Shown here: piece after piece, positions 1 to 7,300 of the stretch
Layout of the letters: every line of letters begins with the position of its first letter
Numbering within the stretch: the stretch's first letter is position 1
NCBI GenBank assembly: GCA_003024985.2
Contig: PXIH01S0037775.1
Length of the DNA: 11,301 nucleotides
Source: Euperipatoides rowelli
Taxonomy: Eukaryota; Onychophora; Udeonychophora; Euonychophora; Peripatopsidae
Reading direction: 5' to 3' (one strand)
The notes under the pieces: model-generated
Told to the model about the DNA's origin: nothing
Seen by the model: the letters and a program-made list of their open reading frames with translations, nothing else
Database searches by the model: none
Program-made: the position numbers and the translations under genes

Positions 1-83
1 GGGGGGGGGGGTTGTGGTGTGGCCCCGCATATCTTGGGATATTTCCTAATTGGCCCTCCTAGTAATTGAGTTTGAGACCCCTG
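1..83. mobile_element. Terminal fragment of a hAT-like DNA transposon
   Basis: Read on the minus strand from 83, the sequence starts CAGGGGTCTCAAACTCA and after a short spacer has GGGCC and then GGGGCCACAC. A CAGGGGTsTCAAACTCA terminus followed by a GGGCCACA-type subterminal block is typical of many animal hAT elements (Charlie-like ends). The element would end at 83, and 84-91 (GTATATAG) would be its right-hand 8-base duplication. The other end lies outside the window, so neither the duplication nor the length can be confirmed. The run of 11 G at 1-11 may be internal to the element or a sequencing edge effect. No coding sequence is visible, so it is probably a non-autonomous relic. Confidence 0.6.
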
Positions 84-91
84 GTATATAG

Positions 92-1258
92 TGTTTTTGG
101 CTTAAATGTAATGTAAAGTTTACATAACATTCCAAAGCATGAAATTGTTAAAAAAATTTAATTTTTTTACTTTGATTTTTAGCCTGTCCTACTACCATGT
201 TCCAAAGTAGTGACTTAGGGTGGGATCTTAACATATGATGGTATGTCACTAAAGAGTATTAAAATCTATTCATAAATGCTCATGTGATATATGAATTTAT
301 CCAATAATCATCCTTTAACATCTGAAGGCAAGAAATCCACCAGATTCTCAAAAATTTAGTGTAAACCTTGATCTTAATGGGAAGCAGCTACTCTAGTGAC
401 ATAGCCTTCGGTTGTTGTTTAAATTTGAAAATCATGTAATTTCAATTGTGAATTGTAGCTGTTCCAGAAAAAGTAGACTTGATTTTTTTTAAAACAAATC
501 CACATCATTTCTCTACAAATGAATAGTAAGAGTTTTAATTAAGTATTAGAAGAAGTATTTAAAAACTCAGCCGACCCTAATAGTACCTCAGCCAAAAACA
601 GACAAGCGCCATCTAATTTACTAGTTAGGCAATTTTTACAAATACAAATATGACGGACAACAACAGACTATAGTCCAGCGAGGTTGTCCCTCAAATCAAA
701 GGTTCAAATTAGGATATTAATAAATAAAAAAGATAATTGTGCCATTCAATTTTATTAAATAATAATTTTTAATATGGCTAAGTGAAAATAAAGGGAGATG
801 AATTGTAAGAGTAATGTTGCAAAATATGTGGGAATTCATGGCCATTTGGTCAGCTACCCAGATACCCATTAACTTACTAAACCCAACTTCAGAAGTAGAG
901 CACTTTTTGTAAAAATTCTTTAAAAATTAGTTATCGGTAATGGATTTTCAATTTTATAGTTTATTTTAAAACTATTGTTAATAAATATACAGTATTTCTA
1001 TAACATTTTAAAAAAATGTTTAAGCTGAATCCAAAAAAATCACTTTTAAAGTTGCCAGATCAAAATCTGAGTATATTTAACAAAATATTTTTTTTTAGAA
1101 CTATCTTTTGTTTTAGTCTAGGCCCTAGACTAAATATTTAAAAAAAAAAAAATTAGATTAGTTGATGACTAGATGAAGACCAGAAAACAAAAAAGATTTT
1201 CTACTTATAACTACAATATTAGGTACTCATAGTATTTCCTTTTCTGTCCATTTTTTAG
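92..1258. other. AT-rich noncoding stretch
   Basis: This stretch is mostly A+T with frequent A and T runs and no convincing gene. Two small islands are less AT-rich (about 570-710 and 835-905). The first contains TAGTCCAGCGAG (672-683) and GGTTCAAAT (701-709), weakly resembling the A and B boxes of a tRNA-derived SINE, but their spacing is too short and no tRNA fold is evident. The second is open on the minus strand for tens of codons but lacks a convincing splice pair. A 16-base word, GTGCCATTCAATTTTA, occurs near 738 and again near 1449. The stretch could be intron or intergenic DNA. Confidence 0.5.
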
Positions 1259-1315
1259 GACTTGGTACACTTTGGAAAAACCAATGTGAATCTGGGTACC
1301 CCCACACTCAAATAA
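1259..1315 (+). CDS. Candidate short terminal exon (weak)
   Basis: A strong plus-strand 3' splice site precedes it: a pyrimidine-rich tract at 1236-1256 ending in TTTTTTAG. The sequence after it is less AT-rich than its surroundings. In phase 0 it reads DLVHFGKTNVNLGTPTLK and then TAA at 1313-1315. AATAAA hexamers lie downstream at 1524-1529 and 1545-1550, though such hexamers are common in AT-rich DNA. No upstream plus-strand exon is visible in the window and the peptide is too short to identify. It may be a chance open stretch behind a T-rich tract. Confidence 0.2.
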   Translation, partial: DLVHFGKTNVNLGTPTLK

Positions 1316-1757
1316 TATTATACAATAGCCTACTAATGTGTAAATTGTTTTTTTTTAAATAGTTGTAGTATCAAATATTTAATATTTCTTTGTATTTTAA
1401 AATCTATATTTTTATTATTAGTTTTTTTTTCTCAAAATATTAAAAAATGTGCCATTCAATTTTACTACAGTTTTAGTTACTGTATGTCAAATGAAATGCT
1501 GAAATCCAAAATTGTTTATCAATAATAAAACATTAAGTGTAATTAATAAAGCTTGCTTAATTACAGTATTTCAGAAACAATAGTACTGTAAAATAATGAT
1601 AAAAAGTTAAAGGACAAAAAAATTATTCACATTTAAAAATTAAAAAAAAATGTAATTGTTCAAACTCAGACATTATCCATATCCTTAAAGAATAGAGCTT
1701 TGCATCAATTAAAATGTATTAATATTTCACGATATCCTTAAATGTGTTCAAATGAAC

Positions 1758-1763
1758 TTTATT
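1758..1763 (-). promoter_or_regulatory. Candidate poly(A) signal of the minus-strand gene
   Basis: The minus strand reads AATAAA here (TTTATT on the plus strand), 63 bases past the TGA at 1829-1827. Cleavage would be expected roughly 10-30 bases beyond, near 1730-1748. The hexamer is the canonical metazoan signal and its place just after the proposed last exon is what a real 3' end would show. AATAAA is frequent in AT-rich DNA, so alone it is weak. Confidence 0.4.
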
Positions 1764-1826
1764 ACTGCATTATAATTGAATACTTTTACGAATATTGCAC
1801 AAAACAGGTTTCATTCATGCGAGTCC

Positions 1827-1890
1827 TCAAAGATTGTTGTTTTCATTTGCTAATTTGTTTCTAGATTTCTTAATGCAGGGTCGAACTGGC
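1827..1890 (-). CDS. Candidate last coding exon of a minus-strand gene
   Basis: On the minus strand a pyrimidine-rich acceptor (TATTTTTTCCTGCAG, ending at 1891) is followed by 64 bases. The first base completes a codon begun in the exon at 2537-2471 (TG|G, Trp). Twenty codons follow, starting PVRPCIKKSRNK and ending NENNNL, then TGA at 1829-1827. The peptide is basic and asparagine-rich and I do not recognise it. The phase agrees with the preceding exon and a poly(A) signal follows at 1763-1758. The first 15 bases, and the splice acceptor itself, lie inside the end of a transposon-like element, so the rest of the exon would be flanking DNA read by accident or by exonization. One phase match has a one-in-three chance of being accidental. 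Confidence 0.4.
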
Positions 1891-2470
1891 CTGCAGGAAA
1901 AAATACCTGGTGGCCCCAGGCATGTGTGTGTGTCCCTTCTAATGAAGAGAAAAATAATAATAAAATTTACATTATATCAACATTAATTTTCACATAGCCT
2001 ACAACAGTACTGTACTGTTTTTAGTTAACCTTATTTTTTTAATTGATTTTAATTTTTAATGATTTATTTCAATTACTAATTCTTTCTTTTCTGCATACCG
2101 TCTTGACGAGAAGGCTCGATGTGACAATGCTGTCACACCTACTTCTAGTTGCACTATTGAGTACTGCATGTATAAAATAATCCAAACAAACATGAATTGT
2201 CACAAATGAGTCCACTTGCACTTGATTATCTTAACTAATAAACTCAAAGTAATCTTCCACTATCTAGATTTCTTAGAAACCAGTATGGCTTCAAACTCGT
2301 TTATATGGACTTTGTAAATTGATCAGTCATCAATAAAGCAAATTTCTGACACTGACATCATACAGTATATTGATTGAATTATCAGAATGCTGCATACTCA
2401 CAATCGCTAGAAACAATTTAGTAATGGGTCCGAGTCGTTAATTTGAGACTAACTAGTTCATGTCACTCAC

Positions 2471-2537
2471 CAAAATGAGTTGTTCATAAAGAGGAATTTC
2501 TCCCAACCTCCATTAGGGATCTGCCCTGGTTCCCCAC
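2471..2537 (-). CDS. Candidate internal exon of a minus-strand gene
   Basis: The acceptor on the minus strand is very good (CCCCTTCTCCCCCAG, ending at 2538) and so is the donor (TTTTG|GTGAGTGA, GT at 2470-2469). The 67-base exon takes one base from the exon at 3018-2830 to make G|GT (Gly), then reads 21 codons, GEPGQIPNGGWEKFLFMNNSF, and leaves TG for the next exon. Only this phase is open; the other two meet stops. It therefore joins in frame to both neighbours, across introns of 292 and 580 bases. The family is not recognised. The exon sits inside the element at 1876-2635, so it may be transposon-derived, or the element call may be wrong. Confidence 0.5.
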
Positions 2538-2557
2538 CTGGGGGAGAAGGGGAACCA
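2527..2557. repeat. Perfect 9-bp inverted repeat over a splice acceptor
   Basis: TGGTTCCCC at 2527-2535 pairs perfectly with GGGGAACCA at 2549-2557 around a 13-base spacer. On the minus strand the spacer holds the polypyrimidine tract and AG of the acceptor for exon 2537-2471, so in a pre-mRNA the loop would present the 3' splice site. Whether this matters for splicing is inference. It may simply be transposon structure. Confidence 0.6.
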
Positions 2558-2829
2558 CATCTTACATAACCCATCATTTGGTGGCCCCCTTGTTCGTTTT
2601 TTCCCTGATGGCCTTACTGATCCAGTCAGACACTGTCCGAATGCAAATTAAATTATTCAAAAGTATTAAGCGTAAAATTGAGAACATTTTATTTTTATAA
2701 ATTATGAAATAATTTTAACAATAATGTAGGCTACGGTAACTAAAAAATAACTAGCAAAATATTTCATTGAAAAATCAATAATAATAATAGATTAAATAGT
2801 TACAGATTAAGTACAAAATTTATACATAC

Positions 2830-3018
2830 CTCCTCCATTGCCACCTCCACTACCTGTTGGTAGTGGCATCCCGCATGGTGGTCCACCCAACCCTTCAAAA
2901 TTTACTTTTGGATCATTTCTTTTTTTAATTTTATCACCTTTAGACTGGTTGTGTAGATTTTTATTCATACGTCCTCGATCATTATGACCTAAACTCAAAA
3001 CATTACAAATATAAGTCC
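2830..3018 (-). CDS. Internal exon of an unrecognised minus-strand gene
   Basis: This is the best-supported exon in the window. On the minus strand a long T tract ending TTTTAAAG (AG at 3020-3019) precedes it, and GGAGGAG|GTATGT (GT at 2829-2828) closes it. The 189-base exon is symmetric: it starts with two bases of a split codon and ends with one, so skipping it would keep the frame. It encodes 62 full codons: a short hydrophobic start (TYICNVLSLG), a basic polar stretch (GHNDRGRMNKN, then SKGDKIKKRNDPK), then VNFEGLGGPPCGMPLP and a glycine run (TGSGGGNGGG). Third positions are mostly A or T, as expected for a gene in AT-rich DNA, while the Gly/Pro end is locally GC-rich. The composition suggests a disordered, possibly nucleic-acid-binding linker, but that is only inference and I cannot name the family. 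It joins in frame to 2537-2471. The upstream exon is uncertain; a phase-compatible but weak donor lies at 6326-6325. Confidence 0.6.
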
Positions 3019-3273
3019 CTTTAAAAAAAAAAATACAGATAATCATCATTTATTATTAAATGCACTATATTTTTAAAATAAAAAGAAATCCAGTGTTTAC
3101 ATTTGCACTAGGAAAGGGCAAAATCACTTTATTTTCTAACTGGATAGCCGTCATTGCTAACCAGATAACCAATGAGTAACATAACCCCTTAAGCTCATTA
3201 AATTTCAGTTGTTTAAAATGCAAAAATTATAAAGTTAAAAGAACTTTACAAGATTATACGCTTTAATCTAGGG

Positions 3274-4391
3274 CAGTGTTTCTCAACCTTTTTTCCATTG
3301 AGGATATAATTTTGGAAGGAGCCAGGTTTAAAAAGTTGATGATTTTTTTTGGTTGATAAAAATTTGAATTTTTTTTTGGGTGGGGGAGGGGAGGAGGAAT
3401 GACCAATTACCCCCTCACCCTGCATGCATCACTGAACCCCTCCATAAAAAAAACATTTACTGGACAAGAAAATCTGATGGGAAAAGGCACAATTCAATTC
3501 CAGTACTGATAACCTTTGCCAAGAAAATAATTTGTAAAGAGCTGCCATATTCTGAATGTGTTTACATACTGTATATATTTATTTATTTATAGTATATTAT
3601 GAGTTGAAGCATTTTTTCAAAACACACCAAAAAAAAATAGATAATCTTTTTTTTTGGTGTTTTTCACTTTCCTCTCAATTTTTTTCACATAGGCCTATTA
3701 TAATACTGTTAAGTGCCTCCATAGTTTTAATTTTATATCTTTTGATACCTGTATACATTGAAATCTATTTATTTTTATTCTATTTATTATGAAACAAAGG
3801 ACCTGGAAAAACATTAGGGTGAAAGTCCAGCTTTCAGTAAGAAACATTAACATCTAAAAACCCAGCACAGTTTTACTAAATCAGTTAATTGCAAAACTAG
3901 GAAATGAAGTCAATCCCATTTATCTAGTCATCACACTTTAAAAAAAAAAAAAAATAACCAAGCCTGTTAATTAAATCATTAACTCTTTTATAATGTATGT
4001 TATTTTCTTAACCTGAATAAAATTTCTTATTGAAAAAAAAAAAAGACTAGAAATGTGTATAATTTTATGTAACAGTCGGCAAGTACTGTAAATGGAATTT
4101 TTTTTTTTAAAAAACAATATTAACACTGCGGCTATTTTTTTGTTGATGTTTATTATTATTTCATCACATCAAGTTTTATTAATTTTCTTAGATTAATTTG
4201 AAGATAGTTTGATATTTTGAGTTAAAATTTAAATGATTTTCACTTGACTAAAATGATTTATACTAAATTATTGTTATATGAAATAACAAGAAATTCCCAA
4301 AACATTTATTTATTCCATGATTTCTCACAGAGCCCTTGTTGATGTGCTAAAAAACCCTAAGGTTCCGTGGAACCCTGGTTGACAAATGCTG
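3274..4391. mobile_element. Non-autonomous hAT element with perfect 8-bp target duplication
   Basis: The left end is CAGTGTTTCTCAACC (3274-3288). The right end, read on the minus strand from 4391, is CAGCATTTGTCAACC, a match at 12 of 15 positions. Both ends are flanked by the identical octamer ATCTAGGG (3266-3273 and 4392-4399), the signature of hAT transposition. The right subterminal region has GGTTCCGTGGAACCCTGGTT, a motif commonly seen next to hAT ends in animals. At 1118 bp with no long open frame it carries no transposase and would have depended on one supplied elsewhere. Its interior is AT-rich apart from a GC-richer patch at 3375-3440. It lies upstream of the exon at 3018-2830, probably in an intron or flank of that gene. 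The intact duplication suggests that it is not very old. Confidence 0.85.
3624..3660. repeat. Perfect 14-bp inverted repeat inside the hAT element
   Basis: ACACC followed by nine A (3624-3637) is the exact complement of nine T followed by GGTGT (3647-3660), around a 9-base loop. It lies about one third of the way into the element at 3274-4391. A cruciform or RNA hairpin is possible, but much of the stem is A/T homopolymer. Confidence 0.7.
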
Positions 4392-4801
4392 ATCTAGGGT
4401 ATAGGTTTGAATTGCTTTTTTAATATAATTTATATTATTTTTTATAAACTTAAGCAAAGATGTAAAAAAATATTCAAAGCAAATATAAAAATAACAAGGT
4501 GATTATATTTATTTATTTCTAGGCAACAATTTAGCAAAAAAAAAAATTTTTTTTAAAAAAAAAAATTAGCTATCATTAACTAGTTCAATAATAGATTTCT
4601 AACCATTTTTAAGAAAGTAATATGCACAGTTTTGAGGAGTCCTTTTTTAAAATAAATTACTTTTTTCAGTAACTTACTAACAAATTACATTTTTAACAGA
4701 GCAACTAGTACTCATGATGAGTACAAAAATCAAGTACCTTTACTCAAGTTTTTTTTTAAAGCTAAGCTCTATTTCACTAAATAAAAATGTTTAGAATTAA
4801 A

Positions 4802-4822
4802 ATATATATATATATATATATA
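4802..4822. repeat. (AT)n microsatellite
   Basis: About ten uninterrupted AT units, running directly into TACAGTA at 4821-4827. Confidence 0.9.
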
Positions 4823-5582
4823 CAGTATTTTATTATTTCTTCATTTATTCTATCTAAAATTTCTAGCTAGAACCAATAAATTTGGAAGTTATCAAGAATG
4901 CTAAACAAAGCTGAAACTTCATTGGTGCAAATTAAGAACTTTTCTAACCAAAAGAAGATTAAAAATATACTGTAATTTTGTCTTCCTTTTGTACGATTCC
5001 TTTTCATAATTATCAAATATCAAAAAATATATTGGTGATTTAACAGGTTTTATTTTGAATATTTTTATTAAGTTATTTTTTTTTTAATTTATTAAATATT
5101 GGAATGACAATTTTGTGCTGAACAAGTCTTTCAGGCACTTTTGACTGCCTTTTACAAGCAAGTAATTTTCAAATTGAGCAAAACTACTTGTTTTGAAAAC
5201 ATGATTGATTTAAAAAGCTAAATTGCTCAACAGTAGTATTTTGAGGGGCATTAAAAGATATGTAAATAGATTTCTTGTCTTGGGAAATTAAATTGCGGCG
5301 CACTCTTTAAGGTAAGATATTTTTAAGGAAAATGTAAAAAAAATAAGTACGGTATTGATATTTAATATATTAAGCCGATTGAATTATTATTTGTTTATTA
5401 AGTAGAGTTTTCAATATAGCCTACACAAAATTAAGATTACAATTTCCAGCAAAAAAAAAATAATTAAATTTACCATTTGCAATATTAAATTTAAATTATT
5501 TAAAATTTAAATAGCTGTCTTCAAAATTAGTCAGAAATATTTCACCACACACTAAACAGCCGTTCAAGAGATTTTTAAAGAA

Positions 5583-5594
5583 GGGGGGGGGGGG
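5583..5594. repeat. Poly(G) run of 12
   Basis: Twelve consecutive G in otherwise strongly AT-rich DNA. A similar run of 11 G opens the window. Confidence 0.9.
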
Positions 5595-6279
5595 ATATAT
5601 TTAATATTAATATATTAAAAATTAAATGATTTCAAATTCCTATTTGAAAATGCTTCCATAGATTCAAAGTAGAGAATTTTAGGCAGGATAAAAGGTTCAA
5701 AGATTACTCGGAAGGCATTGCTTACACTGAACTTTAAAATTACCGTACCTGTTTTATTATTTAAGCCACGACTTTTAAAAATTTAGTTAGGTGTGTACAA
5801 GAAATTCAATACTTTTGGACATTTCAAAATTGAAATAAAAATAATGCTTAAAAAATTTATTTGCCCGTATCACTTGGAGAATTAAATATTCTTACTAGGT
5901 GAATTTTTTTTTTTTTGTTAGAAATTTATATAGTAAATAGTTATGTATTTTACTTCCATGTAAACTTGTTAATATGCGTGCAAAAGAGTTAGTTTAAAGT
6001 TTAAAATTTTTCTAGTGTCTCAAAAGACCTTTTGCAATTTTTAGTATAATAAACTATGGTGTGATGTGGCTGCTTTCCGGAGAATAGTGAAGCTCACAAT
6101 TCAGTTAATTTCTATTTTTAACAAAAAAAATTTTGTGAATAAGAACATTTTTGTAAACAATCATAACAATAACAAAAGAAATAAAACATAACAGTAAAAT
6201 GTAACTTAAAAAAATTAAATTTACAGTTCAATGAATACTTTTTTTACAGTCTTTGTTACAGAGGGGGTGCTGAACTTCA

Positions 6280-6591
6280 TTAAAGTGATGAACTATCCAG
6301 ACTGATGTTTTTAATATCTGCCCTACTGGGGTTATATATTAGGTGCCTTGGTCTGAAGAGATCAATGCTTCCTCCAGACAGGCATGACTTTCTTCCTGCC
6401 AGCCTCTTTCTCTTCCCCAGTCTTCTCCAGGGTTTAAGGACATTATCCTTAGGTTGACTGGAGGCGGAGAGAAGATCATCTCCATCTTGAGGCAGTGTGG
6501 GAGGAGCCAAGTCCTCTTCTGGTTGGGTATTTTCAGCTGAACAAGCTGTAATGTGCCTGTCATCATCATCATATGCTGATTGACAGGACAT
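6280..6591 (-). CDS. Exon-like open frame, unrecognised protein
   Basis: The minus strand is open for 103 codons ending in TAA, in a GC-richer island. An acidic, proline- and serine-rich start (SAENTQPEEDLAPPTLPQDG) leads to a strongly basic patch (WRRLGKRKRLAGRK, which could act as a nuclear localisation signal) and then LFRPRHLIYNPSRADIKN and a serine-rich end. The ATG at 6591-6589 lies inside the hairpin of a dispersed repeat, so it is doubtful as a true start. A likelier reading is an exon beginning at 6545 after ATTACAG (AG at 6547-6546), although that acceptor has a poor pyrimidine tract. The frame could stop at the TAA (last exon) or leave at a weak donor, CCCA|GTAGGG (GT at 6326-6325). 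In the latter case the exon is 219 bases, phase 1-1, and matches the phase of exon 3018-2830. The family is not recognised. Confidence 0.45.
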   Translation of the reverse strand: MSCQSAYDDDDRHITACSAENTQPEEDLAPPTLPQDGDDLLSASSQPKDNVLKPWRRLGKRKRLAGRKSCLSGGSIDLFRPRHLIYNPSRADIKNISLDSSSL

Positions 6592-6661
6592 TACAAGTTA
6601 TACATCTACATCCTATCCACAATGCCAGCTACCTACAAACCCTATATTTATGTATACAGTA
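6547..6661. repeat. Dispersed repeat with hairpin head, copy A
   Basis: From TGTAATGTGCCTGTCATC onward this segment matches 11183-11301 over about 115 bases with small gaps and substitutions (roughly 80% by eye). Sequence to its left does not match, so 6547 is close to a true boundary; the right boundary is unknown because copy B runs out of the window. The first 47 bases (6548-6594) form an imperfect hairpin: GTAATGTGCCTGTCATCATCA pairs with the right arm ending GACAGGACATTAC, with one bulged base in each arm and one mismatch. No coding sequence is evident on the plus strand. Confidence 0.8.
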
Positions 6662-6874
6662 TGACTGAACTGCTCATCAGTTATTCTATACAATATTTAA
6701 TTGCAGACCGCCCAACAAAACTCTTGATCACACAACACATCACTACTGTCTGCAATACATATGCACTACATCTTAAGACATACATTACATAAAGTTGGCA
6801 CTGTGTGCCTATATTTTAGTCTGTAAGGCCAATGGCTAGGGACACACACAACCCCACCACATAGACATTTTATG

Positions 6875-7017
6875 TATATTTTATCATAATATTTAATGAT
6901 AGCTTCAATAAAGCTACTGTGTATATTTATCATTATAATATTTGATAGCTTAATAAAGCTACTGTATATATTTATCATTGTTATATTTAATGACAGCTTC
7001 AATAAAAAGCTACAGTA
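6875..7017. repeat. Three-copy tandem repeat, about 45-51 bp unit
   Basis: Units at 6875-6921, 6922-6966 and 6967-7017 each run from TATATTTTATCAT or TATATTTATCAT to a terminal CTACTGTG, CTACTGTA or CTACAGTA. Each contains a small palindrome, AGCTT...AAGCT, around CAATA or similar. A partial fourth unit may begin at 7018. Lengths differ (47, 45 and 51), so the array is diverged. Confidence 0.85.
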
Positions 7018-7120
7018 TATTTAATATTATGTTTTGTTTATCTTGAGCCACTTGCCACTATATCTTAATTCCCCCTTTTGACCAATTATGATTTAATAAA
7101 TACTTTATTGAAACTATTTT

Positions 7121-7168
7121 TATATAATTGGGAAGCAACGGAATCTATATTATATAATTGGGAAGCAA
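7121..7168. repeat. 18-bp direct repeat, 30-bp period
   Basis: TATATAATTGGGAAGCAA occurs identically at 7121-7138 and 7151-7168. The flanks are only partly similar, so this looks like a small local duplication. No function is suggested. Confidence 0.85.
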
Positions 7169-7300
7169 AGCAAACTTGTTAGTTTACTTTAATCATACAA
7201 CTCATTATCCATGCCCTCCACTGTAACCATGGGGATTAATAATCAAATAACCTGACAACATGCTTATATAAAACTTGTGGCTTATCTTATATCTTTAACA

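Larger units (their letters stand above)
1876..2635. mobile_element. Non-autonomous hAT-like element with degenerate ends
   Basis: The left end starts CAGGGTCGAACTGG and continues GGCCTGCAGGAAAAAA, then TGGTGGCCCC. The right end, read on the minus strand from 2635, starts CAGTGTCTGACTGG and continues GGCCATCAGGGAAAAAA, then GGGGGCCACC. The two ends therefore share the same blocks in the same order in inverted orientation, with a longer spacer at the right. The flanking octamers are TCTTAATG (1868-1875) and TCCGAATG (2636-2643), matching at 6 of 8 positions, as expected for an old hAT 8-base duplication. No transposase is visible. Two candidate exons of the minus-strand gene (2537-2471 and the start of 1890-1827) overlap it. 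The superfamily is inferred from the CAG-start ends and duplication length and is not proven. Confidence 0.6.
4400..6279. other. AT-rich noncoding stretch with simple repeats
   Basis: I see no gene here. The stretch holds A and T homopolymers (for example around 4536-4565), an (AT)n run at 4802-4822 and a run of 12 G at 5583-5594. A good plus-strand donor-like site, TTTAAG|GTAAGA with GT at 5312-5313, follows a pyrimidine-rich acceptor-like CTTTCAG near 5127-5133, but the sequence between them has stops in the tested frame. A spliced noncoding exon would be possible but is unsupported. Confidence 0.5.
6662..7300. other. Noncoding stretch with tandem and direct repeats
   Basis: This stretch follows repeat copy A and may include more of that repeat. 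It holds the tandem array at 6875-7017 and the direct repeat at 7121-7168, detailed separately. Its open frames are short, low in complexity and overlap the repeats. No gene is called. Confidence 0.5.

Noticed and set aside
181-230. Exon after the acceptor-like TTTGATTTTTAG near 181
   Set aside because: All three frames stop within 17 codons and no donor fits. T tracts followed by AG are common in this DNA.
672-709. tRNA-derived SINE head (A-box and B-box-like words)
   Set aside because: Only about 17 bases separate the two boxes, the B box is imperfect, and no acceptor or anticodon stem can be drawn.
830-905. Minus-strand open stretch in a small GC-richer island
   Set aside because: It is open for about 69 codons but runs from mixed sequence into A/T-only hydrophobic translation. 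The internal GTAAGT has a poor exon side and no acceptor is visible upstream.
1795-1986. Plus-strand open frame of 63 codons
   Set aside because: It starts at a non-ATG codon, crosses the transposon boundary at 1876 and overlaps the better-supported minus-strand exon. The composition is low-complexity.
3380-3792. Two overlapping plus-strand open frames
   Set aside because: Both lie within the hAT element, are rich in Phe/Ile/Tyr from A/T runs and show no protein-like pattern.
5127-5318. Plus-strand exon between CTTTCAG and TTTAAG|GTAAGA
   Set aside because: The frame leading to the donor has a stop shortly upstream and the sequence is A/T-rich. Only a noncoding exon would fit and nothing supports one.
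6339-6572. Second minus-strand frame overlapping 6280-6591
   Set aside because: It starts in a CATCATCAT repeat (a Met run) and looks like a shadow of the better frame in the same island.
6548-6594. microRNA precursor
   Set aside because: The stem is about 21 pairs with a 3-5 base loop, shorter than a usual animal precursor, and it is part of a dispersed repeat.
6580-7002. Plus- and minus-strand frames over the repeat region
   Set aside because: They consist of the dispersed repeat and tandem repeat units, and the translations are low-complexity and repetitive.
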